Positions 18,978 to 27,462 of a DNA stretch of 64,000 bases are shown here, one piece after another (the first letter of the stretch is position 1; each line of letters opens with the position of its first letter). Both the position numbers and the translations under genes were made by a program. Source of the DNA: Rhodobacterales bacterium LSUCC0031 (GTDB lineage: Bacteria > Pseudomonadota > Alphaproteobacteria > Rhodobacterales > Rhodobacteraceae); the NCBI GenBank assembly GCA_015689735.1, contig WVSP01000004.1, positions 62,001-126,000 on the forward strand, written 5' to 3'. Under the pieces are notes generated by a model, which saw only the letters and a program-made list of their open reading frames with translations, ran no database searches and was not told the DNA's origin.

Positions 18978-21077
18978 ATGAACATCCTTGCGAAAAACGC
19001 CATCGGCCAAGCCATGACGCGCCGCGAAGACCCGGCCTTGCTCAAGGGGCAAGGCCGCTACACCGCTGATATTGCGCTTGATCGGCCCTTGCATCTGGCC
19101 TTTCTGCGCAGCCCGGTCGCAAGCGGTAAGATCGCGGCCATCGACACCGCCGCGGCGCTTGCCGCCCCCGGCGTGGTGGCGGTGTTCACAGGCGCCGATC
19201 TGCCGCCCAACCCCTCGCCCGATTTGGCCCCAGTGCTCGAGATCGACGCGCCCTTGCCCTTTCCAATGCTTGCGCGCAGCCATGTCGCCTGTGTGGGCGA
19301 GCCGCTTGCCGCCATTCTGGCCGAAAGCCCGGCCCAAGCTGCCGATGCGCTGGAGTTGATCGGCCTTGATATCGACGATGCCGCGTTGCCCGAACCCTTC
19401 CGCGTGGCCCATCGCAACTGGCATGCCGGCAACCCCGCCGCGGCCTTTGCCAAGGCCGCCCATATCGTCACGGTCGAGACCCATCACCCCCGTGTCGCCC
19501 CCACCCCGATGGAGCCGCGCGGCGTCGCGATTCGCTATGATGCCGCCAGCGAAGGCGTCACGATCTTTCAATCCACCCAGACGCCTCATCGTACCAAGAA
19601 CGATGTGACCCGCATCTTGCAACTTGATCCCAATCTCGTGCGCGTCGTGGCCCCCGATGTAGGCGGTGGATTCGGGATGAAGGGCTTTACCTATCCCGAG
19701 GAAATTTTCGCCGTTTGGGCGGCGTTGCAACTCAAACGCGATGTGCGCTGGATCGCTACGCGGTCAGAGGAATTCCTGTCCGCAGCGCATGGGCGCGGGC
19801 TGACCACGCGGGGGCGTTTGGCGCTGGATGCGGCGGGGCGGTTCCTCGCGCTGGAGGCAAGGATTGCCGCACCGCTTGGCGGCTGGGTCTCTGGAACGGG
19901 ACTGATGCCCGCCTTCAATGCGGCACGTATTCTGCCCTCGGGCTACCTGATCCCGGCGCTCGATATCGCGACCGAGGCCGTGGCCTACCCGCTTCCGCCG
20001 GTAGGCATCTATCGTGGCGCAGGGCGGCCCGAGGCGAATGTGATCGTCGAACGCCTGATCGACGCGGCCGCCGCTGAAACCGGGATCGACCCCATCGCGC
20101 TGCGCAAGGCCAACATGGTGCCGGCCAGCGCCTTGCCCCATGACACGGCGACGGGCAACCGGCTGGACAGCGGCGATTATGCCGCCGCACTCGACGCCTT
20201 CGCCGCTGCCGCCGATTTGGACGGTCTGCGCGCCCGGCGCGATGCGATCCGGGCCAAGGGCGGGATCGCGGGATTGGGGCTTGCCTTTTACCTCGACCCA
20301 TCGGCGGCGGGGTGGGAATATGCCCGTGTCACGCTGAACCACGATGGCACCGCCCATATCGCGACGGGCGCGACGCAACAGGGGCATGGGCGGCTCACCG
20401 CCTTTTCGCAGATCGCAAGCGACGCCTTGGGCATCCCGCCCGAAGCGATCACGCTGGAAGCGGGCGATACCGCCAGCGTCACCGACGGGATCGGCGCGGT
20501 CGGCAGCCGCGCCACGGCGATCGGCGGCAGCGCGCTGCTCGAGGCCTGCGAAAAGATCAAGACAGCACTGGCCGAGGGGGCAACCCTGCCCATCACCGCC
20601 GAAAGCAAATACGAGGTCGCGGGTCAGGCTTGGGCCTTTGGGGCCTATGCGATCTTGGTCGAGATCGACCGCGAGACAGGCGCGCCGCGCCTTTTGGCGG
20701 CACAGGGGCATGACGATACCGGCGTCATCGTCAACCCGCTTCAGGTCGAAGGTCAGATCAGGGGCGGTTTTGCGCAGGCGCTTGGCGAAACCATGCTCGA
20801 AGCCATCGCCTTTGACGATGATGGGCAGCTTTTGACCGGGAGCTTCATGGATTACGCCATGCCGCGCGCCGATGACCTGCCGCCCTTGCGGCTATCACAT
20901 AGTGAGACACCCAGCCCGATGAACCCGCTTGGCGCCAAGGGCGTGGGCGAAGCTTCGACCACGGGGGCGCCAGCGGCGTTTATCAACGCGATCAGCGATG
21001 CCTTTCGCCCAACCGGCAAGCCAGCACCGCAGATGCCCTTTAGCCCCGCACGGCTGTGGGAAGCGCTGCGGAGCTAA
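18978..21077 (+). CDS. Orphan molybdopterin-binding hydroxylase large subunit (xanthine dehydrogenase/CoxL family)
   Basis: Large subunit of a molybdenum hydroxylase, 699 residues from the ATG at 18978 (Shine-Dalgarno AGGGAAG). The Ald_Xan_dh_C domain (about 15-120) begins RREDPALLKGQGRYTADIAL; molybdopterin-binding segments follow, including VGGGFGMKG, IYRGAGRPEAN, QGHGRLT and GAKGVGEAS. The active-site loop is the RGAG type, not the CO dehydrogenase loop (CSFR), so CO oxidation is unlikely. The FAD and 2Fe-2S subunits that normally form the complex are not next to it, and it is somewhat shorter than usual. The substrate is unknown. Confidence 0.9.
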   Translation: MNILAKNAIGQAMTRREDPALLKGQGRYTADIALDRPLHLAFLRSPVASGKIAAIDTAAALAAPGVVAVFTGADLPPNPSPDLAPVLEIDAPLPFPMLARSHVACVGEPLAAILAESPAQAADALELIGLDIDDAALPEPFRVAHRNWHAGNPAAAFAKAAHIVTVETHHPRVAPTPMEPRGVAIRYDAASEGVTIFQSTQTPHRTKNDVTRILQLDPNLVRVVAPDVGGGFGMKGFTYPEEIFAVWAALQLKRDVRWIATRSEEFLSAAHGRGLTTRGRLALDAAGRFLALEARIAAPLGGWVSGTGLMPAFNAARILPSGYLIPALDIATEAVAYPLPPVGIYRGAGRPEANVIVERLIDAAAAETGIDPIALRKANMVPASALPHDTATGNRLDSGDYAAALDAFAAAADLDGLRARRDAIRAKGGIAGLGLAFYLDPSAAGWEYARVTLNHDGTAHIATGATQQGHGRLTAFSQIASDALGIPPEAITLEAGDTASVTDGIGAVGSRATAIGGSALLEACEKIKTALAEGATLPITAESKYEVAGQAWAFGAYAILVEIDRETGAPRLLAAQGHDDTGVIVNPLQVEGQIRGGFAQALGETMLEAIAFDDDGQLLTGSFMDYAMPRADDLPPLRLSHSETPSPMNPLGAKGVGEASTTGAPAAFINAISDAFRPTGKPAPQMPFSPARLWEALRS

Positions 21078-21092
21078 GACGAAGGGGCCGCT

Positions 21093-21350
21093 TCAGAAAT
21101 CGAAGATGTCGTCGAGAAAGGACCCGCGGCGCTTTTTCTTGTCATAGCCACGGTGATCTACCCCATAGCCGCGTTCGGGCTGGGGGGCTGGGGCGGCGCG
21201 CACGGGTTGCGGCGCAGGGGCCGAGCGTTCGATGATCTTGTCAAGCTCTCCCCGGTCAAGCCAGACACCTCGGCATTGCGGGCAATAATCAATCTCGACC
21301 CCTTGCCGGTCGGCCATGACAAGGGTGGTTCCATCGACAGGGCATTGCAT
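21093..21350 (-). CDS. TFIIB-type zinc-finger protein
   Basis: Small protein of 85 residues with one zf-TFIIB ribbon: MQCPVDG at the start and YCPQCRGVWLDRGELD at residues 22-38 supply four cysteines and the family's conserved GVWLDRGEL. The rest is a proline/alanine-rich linker and a basic, then acidic tail (DKKKRRGSFLDDIFDF). Role unknown. It is convergent with the hydroxylase gene, 15 bp away. Confidence 0.88.
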   Translation of the reverse strand: MQCPVDGTTLVMADRQGVEIDYCPQCRGVWLDRGELDKIIERSAPAPQPVRAAPAPQPERGYGVDHRGYDKKKRRGSFLDDIFDF

Positions 21351-21457
21351 TACGGGTCGCTCCTATGTTCCTTGGCGCTCACATAGGGGCGCGCGGACCC
21401 TTCGCAAAGAGCGATAGGAAAGACCAATCGTGCCGCCATGGTCCTATGCCGGAGCTG

Positions 21458-21916
21458 TCAGCGCAAATAGGCGCGCATCGCCTGATAGACGACCGCCGTT
21501 GCCGCATTGGCAAGGTTGAGCGACCGGATATGAGGGGAGCGCATGGGCAGGCGGAAACAGCGATCTTCCATGCCGGACAAGATATCGGGCTGGATACCCT
21601 TGGTCTCCCGGCCGAAGACCAGATAGGCGTCCGGTGGATAATCGGGATCATAGACCGTACCGCCCGTGCCGAATTCCTCGAAAAAGAAAAGCTGGTTGCG
21701 TCGCGGCGCGCGGTCCGCCAGGAACGCCGCCCAATTGTCATACTCGCTCAAGCGCACATGCTGCCAATAATCGAGGCCCGCCCGACGCACAGATTTGTCT
21801 GATATATCAAAGCCATAAGGGCGGATCAAGATCAACTCTAGATCCAGCGCCACGCACGTTCGCCCAATTGTGCCGGTATTGCCGGGGATTTCAGGGGTGA
21901 CCAAAACGACCTTCAT
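21458..21916 (-). CDS. trmL: tRNA (cytidine/uridine-34 2'-O)-methyltransferase TrmL
   Basis: SPOUT-class enzyme that methylates the wobble ribose of tRNA-Leu. It has 152 residues from MKVVLVTPEIPGNTGTIGRT, the normal family length. The knot motifs are visible: NTGTIGRTC, VFGRETKGI and LPMRSPHIRSLNLANAATAV. A start at 21940 is also possible and would overlap the upstream stop; 21916 has the better Shine-Dalgarno (AGGG). It is the last gene of a three-gene minus-strand operon. Confidence 0.94.
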   Translation of the reverse strand: MKVVLVTPEIPGNTGTIGRTCVALDLELILIRPYGFDISDKSVRRAGLDYWQHVRLSEYDNWAAFLADRAPRRNQLFFFEEFGTGGTVYDPDYPPDAYLVFGRETKGIQPDILSGMEDRCFRLPMRSPHIRSLNLANAATAVVYQAMRAYLR

Positions 21917-21932
21917 CGCACCCTGCGCAGGC

Positions 21933-22769
21933 CTAGACATTGGGCTTGCCTTCCAATCCCAATAGGCGGCGCATTCCTGTCCAATAGGCAGGCAGGCGCG
22001 GGGGGCGATCAAGCTCGGCCAATACCTCGTCGCGAAGCGCGCCTTTGAGTTGGGCGGCGACAAAACCCTGCGCCCAAGCCAAGGTGGCAGGCCCATCAGC
22101 GGGGCGTAGCCGCACCGCCGAACCGATCAGCCCCACGATGGTGCCTGCGGGCGAATACCATTCATCCTGAATGCCGCGAATGCGCGCCGGCATCACGCGC
22201 CCCATCGCGCGCACCAGCCCGCTTTCGGAAAAGCGCAGCAAAAGCTGGCCCATCTCGGCATGACTGTAGCCGATGAGCGGAGGGAAGGTGTCGAAGAAGA
22301 TCGGCCCTTGATCGTCGATGGCGAAATTGCGGATCGAGGGGTGATAGCCGATCCGTTCGGGCCGGTCGGCGACACGCGCCCAGAAATCCGCAATGCTCAC
22401 GATGGCCGCGCCAAGGATATCCAGCATCTCGGACAGGCTGGCCACCTCCAGTCGCGGTCGCATCAAGATGCGCTCGTCAAGAGCCTCCTGCACGATCACG
22501 GGTTGCAGATAGCCCGCCTCCTCCAGGATCAGGAATTCAGTCTGGGGCAAGCGCACACCTGCCCCTGTCAGCGCCGCTACATAGGCATCGTGCCGCGCGC
22601 CCAGTTCTTGCAGAAGATCGCGGTCGCGCCCGCCGCGATAGGTCTTGATCACGCGGTCGGCCAAAGGGCCATCCGCGGGCCGGAAGGGCAGGCAGAAATA
22701 GCCCAGCCGACTGACCGGTTCACCACGCGCGGCAAGGGCCGCGCGCACATCTTGGGCGAGATCGCTCAT
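21933..22769 (-). CDS. Uncharacterised protein with kinase-like segment
   Basis: Protein of 278 residues without signal peptide. A central stretch, GYHPSIRNFAIDDQGPIFFD followed by TFPPLIGYSHAEM, resembles the catalytic loop and metal-binding aspartate of aminoglycoside-phosphotransferase-like folds and of the DUF6206 group; I recall the latter name but cannot confirm it here. Its start overlaps the previous gene's stop by 4 bp (ATGA), so the peroxidase-related gene, this gene and trmL form one operon. No substrate can be suggested. Confidence 0.6.
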   Translation of the reverse strand: MSDLAQDVRAALAARGEPVSRLGYFCLPFRPADGPLADRVIKTYRGGRDRDLLQELGARHDAYVAALTGAGVRLPQTEFLILEEAGYLQPVIVQEALDERILMRPRLEVASLSEMLDILGAAIVSIADFWARVADRPERIGYHPSIRNFAIDDQGPIFFDTFPPLIGYSHAEMGQLLLRFSESGLVRAMGRVMPARIRGIQDEWYSPAGTIVGLIGSAVRLRPADGPATLAWAQGFVAAQLKGALRDEVLAELDRPPRLPAYWTGMRRLLGLEGKPNV

Positions 22770-23365
22770 TTATGCTTTCCCACGGTCCAGCCAGTGGCAT
22801 CGGACAGCCGCCCCTCGCCCTTGGACAGCGGCAAATCCTCAAGCGCGGAGCCCATCGAATCGTTCCAACGGTTGAGATAGCCAAAGAGCGCCACCACCCC
22901 CATGATCTCGACGATCTGGCCATCATCCCAATGCGCGCGCAACCGCGCGCCGATCTCGGGTGTCACGGCATTTGGCACCACGGTCGCAGCTTGGGCAAAG
23001 GCAAGTGCTGCCTTCTCGGCATCGGTGAAATGCGTGCTCGCCTCGAAATCAAAGACCTCGGAGAGCCGTTCCTCGGTTGCGTTGAAGCGTTCGGAGGCAA
23101 GGATCATATGCGCCTGACAATAGAGGCACCCCGAAGCATAGCTCGAGACATAGCCGATCAGGCGCTTGAATTCCGGCGTCACGCCCGACCCGTAATCGGT
23201 CATCACCGCGACGTTGAGATCGGTGAAGGCCCGCGCGATGGGCGCGCGATGGGCCATCGTGCGCACGGAATTGGGGATCACGCCCAAAGGCCCCTTGAAG
23301 AACTGCACATGGGCGCGCAGATCGGGGTCCATCGCGTCTTCGTCGCGGGGTGGAACAAGTGCCAT
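22766..23365 (-). CDS. Peroxidase-related protein (AhpD/carboxymuconolactone decarboxylase family)
   Basis: AhpD-like fold protein of 199 residues. The redox signature is ASGCLYCQAHM (CxxC followed by H) near residue 85, typical of alkylhydroperoxidase-type members rather than true decarboxylases. The start at 23365 has a good Shine-Dalgarno (GGGAGAG); upstream residues in the longer frame look non-coding. It leads the operon with the uncharacterised gene and trmL, and is divergent from the HugZ-like gene. Peroxide or electrophile detoxification is the likely role by family. Confidence 0.85.
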   Translation of the reverse strand: MALVPPRDEDAMDPDLRAHVQFFKGPLGVIPNSVRTMAHRAPIARAFTDLNVAVMTDYGSGVTPEFKRLIGYVSSYASGCLYCQAHMILASERFNATEERLSEVFDFEASTHFTDAEKAALAFAQAATVVPNAVTPEIGARLRAHWDDGQIVEIMGVVALFGYLNRWNDSMGSALEDLPLSKGEGRLSDATGWTVGKHK

Positions 23366-23446
23366 GACAACTCTCCCTCGGGCTTTGGCGCCGTCGCGCA
23401 CTGACAAGTCTTGGCGACACGCGTGATTGGGCGTTACCCTGACGCC

Positions 23447-23926
23447 ATGTCAGAAAGCAAGCCAGACCCGATCCGCCCCACCGATGCCGAAGCCCGCAGC
23501 CTTGCACGCGATCTGATCGCGCATGCGCGTTTTGCCGCCCTTGGCGTGATCGACCCAGAGAGCGGCGCGCCGATGGTCACGCGCATCGCCCTTGTGCCGG
23601 GGCCGGACGGGGTGCCGCTGACGCTCATCTCGGAATTGTCGTCGCATACGGCAGCTCTGCGCGCAAATCCCGCCTGTTCGCTACTGATCGGGGAGCCGGG
23701 CGCCAAGGGCGATCCGCTGACCCATCCGCGCCTGACCTTGCAGGCGCGCGCCGAACAGGCCGACAAGGCAGCCCTCAAGGCGCATTACCTGACGCATTAT
23801 CCCAAGGCGCAGCTATACTACGATTTCGGGGATTTCGGGCTGGTCCGCTTCGCGCCAATCGCAGGGCTGCTGAATGGCGGCTTCGGCAAGGCCTATCGCC
23901 TTACGCCTGCCGATCTGGCGGGCTGA
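23447..23926 (+). CDS. HugZ-like pyridoxamine-phosphate-oxidase-fold protein
   Basis: Split-barrel FMN/heme-binding family protein, 159 residues from MSESK. The sequence follows the HugZ/heme-utilisation pattern: ARSLARDLIAHARFAALGVI, GAPMVTRIALV, then LSSHTAALRANPACSLL and a C-terminal YYDFGDFGLVRFAPIAGLLN. Some relatives degrade heme, but no heme-uptake genes are nearby, so substrate and cofactor are open. It is convergent with the DUF427 gene, 5 bp apart. Confidence 0.85.
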   Translation: MSESKPDPIRPTDAEARSLARDLIAHARFAALGVIDPESGAPMVTRIALVPGPDGVPLTLISELSSHTAALRANPACSLLIGEPGAKGDPLTHPRLTLQARAEQADKAALKAHYLTHYPKAQLYYDFGDFGLVRFAPIAGLLNGGFGKAYRLTPADLAG

Positions 23927-23931
23927 CCGGC

Positions 23932-24414
23932 CTACCAATGCGTCGTGCCGATGGCGCCCTTGATCTTGCCGGTCAGGTTGGGCGTCACCCATCCGCCGTA
24001 GAAATCGCCGGGCTGGGGCAAAACGCGGATATCGCCCACATAGGCCGCATCGACCGAGGTGGCGTAAAAGGCGACATGATCGCGGATCGCCTCGAACCGC
24101 GCGGTGGGGGCGGGGTAGAACCAGCCCGCGTTTCGCGCGCGGCGCCCGTTCAGCACCAGATCGACATAGGCCGCCCGCCCCTTCCATTCGCACCATGTCT
24201 CGCGCGCGGAGGCGACCAGCGCCGCCGCCAGCACCGCATCGGGCGGCAAGTAATAGGTAGGCGCGTGATGGGTCTCGAGCACCCGCCACGCGGCGCCTGC
24301 GTCGGCATTCGCAATCTCGACGCCAGCAAAGACCACGCGCAAGGGCTGGTTCACCCGTTCCAAGCGTGGCGGGCGGGGGTAATCTTGGACATTTTCGACC
24401 GGCAAAAGCGTCAT
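23932..24414 (-). CDS. DUF427 protein
   Basis: Protein of 160 residues of the DUF427 family, a compact beta-tent fold seen in many bacteria with unknown activity. Conserved parts are RVLETHHAPTYYLPP, ARETWCEWKGRAAYVDL and the C-terminal FYGGWVTPNLTG. Start at 24414 (MTLLPVENVQDYP) is where relatives begin; the frame to 24510 crosses the terminator of the upstream gene. Confidence 0.88.
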   Translation of the reverse strand: MTLLPVENVQDYPRPPRLERVNQPLRVVFAGVEIANADAGAAWRVLETHHAPTYYLPPDAVLAAALVASARETWCEWKGRAAYVDLVLNGRRARNAGWFYPAPTARFEAIRDHVAFYATSVDAAYVGDIRVLPQPGDFYGGWVTPNLTGKIKGAIGTTHW

Positions 24415-24465
24415 CGCGTCTCTCCCTGCCCGGCGCGAGCTAGCCCGCTGCGGCGCAAAAGGAAA

Positions 24466-24488
24466 GCCCGCCCCATGATAGGGCGGGC
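24466..24488 (-). terminator. Terminator of the beta-helix gene
   Basis: GCCCGCCC and GGGCGGGC form an 8-bp stem around a 7-base loop. On the minus strand it follows the stop at 24507 and is trailed by TTTCCTTTT. Confidence 0.75.
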
Positions 24489-24506
24489 CGTCCGATATCC
24501 GCACGA

Positions 24507-26798
24507 TCACACGTCGAAGCGCGCGGTGATCTGTGCCGTGCCACGCACGTCTTGCTGCCAGCGCATGTTCAGCGTGCGCCCCCCTGCCCCCTGTCCCGGC
24601 TCGGCATAGGGGGTAACATAGATGATCACGTTAGAGATACTGCGCAGCGGCCCCTCAGCCAAGAACGAGATGCCACCCCGCACGGGTGCGCCAAAGGGGG
24701 CAAACTGGCTGAGATCGACGTTCCAAACGCTGCTGGCCGTATTCTGCACATGGCGCACGGTGACCGGGTTCTCGGTCCGCTTGGCGATGCCGTGATAGGT
24801 ATTGCCTGCGAACAACAAATCCGCGGTGCGCCCCAGATCAAGATTGGCAAAGCTGGTATCCACCCCATCGACAGCCAACAGCTGTGCGCCTGTGGTTTTC
24901 TTGAACAGATTGTCCGTCACCGTCAGGCCGTTGATGAAATGACCCGCGCCGTAAGGTTTGATCACGATAAAGTTCATCCAAGGCGCGCTGCCCGTCGAGA
25001 AAAAGATATTCCCGTCGATCGATAATCCGTGGAAACTCAATCCGCCCGAAAACGTGGGCGAGGGATCACGCTCATTGCCCCATTCAATGTAGCAATTATC
25101 GACGTAGTTGCCCTCGAACGTGGTCTTGATGTTGTTATCGGCCAACACAAGCCCTGCGGTACGCGGCCCGTCTGTGACCCCATCGCCCTGGAAAAAGTGG
25201 TTGCCCGAAAAGATATTGCCCGCGCCTGCGATCACGCCGAAATGGCGAAAGCGCACCGCGCGATTGTCGCGCACCTTGATGTCGGAGACATTGGCGTTAA
25301 AGCAGATGGTCTTGCGCAATGGGGCATCGATGTCTTGCTCATTCGACAAGAATTGGCAGCGGTCGATCTGGAGACCCTGACACCCTTCGCCCGCCGAGGT
25401 GATCGCCCGATCCTTTGGGCCAGTGAAAAAGCAATCCTGTATCTGAAAGGCCAAGCCATCACGCGGCAGGTTCAGGCCTGAACAGATACCTGCGCACAAA
25501 AACTCGATATCCGACACGATAAAGCGCTGTAGGTTCAACCAACCGAAGAAATCGAGCAGGTATTTGAACCGCCGGAAGGTATAGGTTTGGGTGACAGGCG
25601 CCGCGCGCAGCGGAGCCGAAAGGGTGACGCGACCGGCGGCGATATCCTTGCTGGTGACATAGATCTCGCGGCCCACCCCTTGGCCTGCCGTTACCAGCGC
25701 ACCGACCGGAATATCGGCCACATTGGCAAGCCCCGTGATGCGCCGTGGATCATTGACTGACCATGTGCCAATGCGGCTATGCACCTCATCGGCCCAGTCT
25801 GGTGTATTCTGTGCCGCTAATTGCCCGTTTCGCAACACACGTCGGTTGGCATAGCTGTTGCGATTGCCAACAATCGCCTGCACATCAAGTGGCCCATCCA
25901 ACAGCACCCGCCGCCCGCAGAGGTCAAAGCCCTCATGGTCGGACTGGTTGAACAATTGCTGAAGCCCCTTTTTCAGGCCCAGCACATCATCGCCCAAGGC
26001 TTCGGCGTACCCCTTAAGATCGAAATTCTGGTTCAGCGATAGGCGCGCGCCATCGGGCATGATCAAGCGCCCCTCGAAGCGGATCGGGGCATTGATCGTC
26101 AAGCTTGACCCGATCACATAGTCACCCGCCGGCACCATGATCTCGCGCCCCGCCGCAGCGGCGTCAGCAGCGACAAAAGCGGCGCGATCATCAGTGGCAC
26201 CATCGCCGAGCGCACCGAAATCGCGCACATCGACCCAATCCATCATCTTGCGCAGAAAGACCGAGGTGACATCCTCGATGGTGATGCTCTCGATGCGCAC
26301 CTGCCCGCCATTCGGCCCGGTCAGATCAAGCCCCATATGGCCAAAGGCCGCTTGCGGCCCCCATGACATGTCGACTCCACCGCGCGCGCCGGTCCCGACA
26401 ATTGCCGAAACGGTGACCACCGTCCCATATGCCCCAAGGGTCGTGCTTGGCCCCACTTGCGGGACAGTGGTCAAGTTCTGATTGCCCGCATTGCCCGCCC
26501 ATGCCGCAATCCGCACGGTCGGAAAATTCCCCGATAGCACTTTGACCCGCGCCGAAACCCGCAGGTATAGCCCCGGCAAGATCGGCGTCTGGCCCATGTA
26601 GCGTAGGCGCGTCGTCGCCTCGGTCTTCACGATCTCAAGGCAATTGCCGAAATCCGCATCGGCGGCAACCAAAGCCGCATTGGCCGCGGTCGCCCAAGTA
26701 TCGCTGCCCGGTCGGCCATCTTGGCGCGACCAGACCCCCAACCCGTTGGCGAAAGCAGGCGGCATCAAAACCAACCCGTCAGTAATCACCTGGTTCAT
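24507..26798 (-). CDS. Right-handed beta-helix protein (pectate-lyase-superfamily type), possible GTA head spike
   Basis: Protein of 763 residues without signal peptide. Residues 1-185 form a jelly-roll-like N-terminal domain; about 190-240 match the pectate_lyase_3/GH28-related start (WVDVRDFGALGDGATDDRAA); a long beta-helix with repeated N/D-rich turns (DNRAVRF, GNHFFQG, DNNIKTT, GNYVDNC) fills the rest. Homologues of this length are common in Rhodobacteraceae and I believe they include the gene transfer agent head-spike protein GhsA; this is memory, not tested. Lack of a signal peptide fits a particle protein better than an extracellular enzyme. It stands as a single gene with its own terminator. 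Confidence 0.75.
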   Translation of the reverse strand: MNQVITDGLVLMPPAFANGLGVWSRQDGRPGSDTWATAANAALVAADADFGNCLEIVKTEATTRLRYMGQTPILPGLYLRVSARVKVLSGNFPTVRIAAWAGNAGNQNLTTVPQVGPSTTLGAYGTVVTVSAIVGTGARGGVDMSWGPQAAFGHMGLDLTGPNGGQVRIESITIEDVTSVFLRKMMDWVDVRDFGALGDGATDDRAAFVAADAAAAGREIMVPAGDYVIGSSLTINAPIRFEGRLIMPDGARLSLNQNFDLKGYAEALGDDVLGLKKGLQQLFNQSDHEGFDLCGRRVLLDGPLDVQAIVGNRNSYANRRVLRNGQLAAQNTPDWADEVHSRIGTWSVNDPRRITGLANVADIPVGALVTAGQGVGREIYVTSKDIAAGRVTLSAPLRAAPVTQTYTFRRFKYLLDFFGWLNLQRFIVSDIEFLCAGICSGLNLPRDGLAFQIQDCFFTGPKDRAITSAGEGCQGLQIDRCQFLSNEQDIDAPLRKTICFNANVSDIKVRDNRAVRFRHFGVIAGAGNIFSGNHFFQGDGVTDGPRTAGLVLADNNIKTTFEGNYVDNCYIEWGNERDPSPTFSGGLSFHGLSIDGNIFFSTGSAPWMNFIVIKPYGAGHFINGLTVTDNLFKKTTGAQLLAVDGVDTSFANLDLGRTADLLFAGNTYHGIAKRTENPVTVRHVQNTASSVWNVDLSQFAPFGAPVRGGISFLAEGPLRSISNVIIYVTPYAEPGQGAGGRTLNMRWQQDVRGTAQITARFDV

Positions 26799-26914
26799 AT
26801 TCTACCCCTTTCAGCACCCAATCATCATCAGGCGCGCGCAAATCGGTTGACCGAAAGGGGCAACCGAGGCGCCCGCATGCGGTCGTCTCGGTTGTGACGC
26901 GATATGTGTGAAAC

Positions 26915-26937
26915 AACCCGGCACAGCAGGCCGGGTT
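26915..26937 (-). terminator. Terminator-like hairpin after the DUF4864 gene
   Basis: AACCCGGC and GCCGGGTT pair perfectly (8 bp) around 7 bases; on the minus strand it continues GTTTC. It lies between the DUF4864 stop and the beta-helix gene start. Confidence 0.6.
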
Positions 26938-26987
26938 AGCAATTCTTCTAAACCGAAATGATTAAGCGAAGGTTAAACGCGACATTC

Positions 26988-27404
26988 TCACGCTGCGACC
27001 TGCGGTGGTGGGAGGATTTGAACGCCGTTGATTTTCCAGCCATCGTCTGTCTGGATCATTTGGTAACCAAGGTAATGGGCAATCCCTGCCTGATCGATGA
27101 CCTGCACCCGCTGCACGAGGATGCCGGCAAAACTCTGCAAATCGATGAAATCGACCTGCGCCGGCGCCCAGACCATCGGATAGCCCTGCTCGACCATCCG
27201 TCCGAAAGTCTCGGCATCGCGAAAGATGCGCTGGATATTGGGGCTGGCGAATTGCCACGCGGTAACAACATCTTCTGCAAGAAAAGCGTCAAATTGCCCG
27301 GCGATGGTGGCTTCTATCTCCGGGTTGGGCGCCAACACCTCTTGGGCATGGGCCATCACAGTGAGACAGACAGCGAAAATCCCAGCAAGAACGACACGCA
27401 ACAT
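26988..27404 (-). CDS. Secreted DUF4864 protein
   Basis: Small exported protein of 138 residues with a clear signal peptide (MLRVVLAGIFAVCLTVMAHA, cleavage before Q). The mature part has the DUF4864 pattern (IAGQFDAFLAEDVVTAWQFA, then MVEQGYPMVW and a C-terminal DDGWKINGVQILPP), related to NTF2-like folds. Function unknown. It is 58 bp downstream of lysK on the same strand. Confidence 0.87.
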   Translation of the reverse strand: MLRVVLAGIFAVCLTVMAHAQEVLAPNPEIEATIAGQFDAFLAEDVVTAWQFASPNIQRIFRDAETFGRMVEQGYPMVWAPAQVDFIDLQSFAGILVQRVQVIDQAGIAHYLGYQMIQTDDGWKINGVQILPPPQVAA

Positions 27405-27462
27405 CCCGGCATTCCCTATGCAAAAAGGCTGTACAAGAATGGTAGCGCAGGGGCGCGCGATT

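Noticed and set aside
17249-19069. 606-residue plus-strand frame opposite the dehydrogenase and nadX genes
   Set aside because: It spans two real minus-strand genes and their spacer; composition is typical of an antisense shadow.
18978-21077. Considered as an aerobic CO dehydrogenase (CoxL)
   Set aside because: The active-site loop is RGAG type, not the CSFR loop of true CO dehydrogenases, and coxM/coxS are missing.
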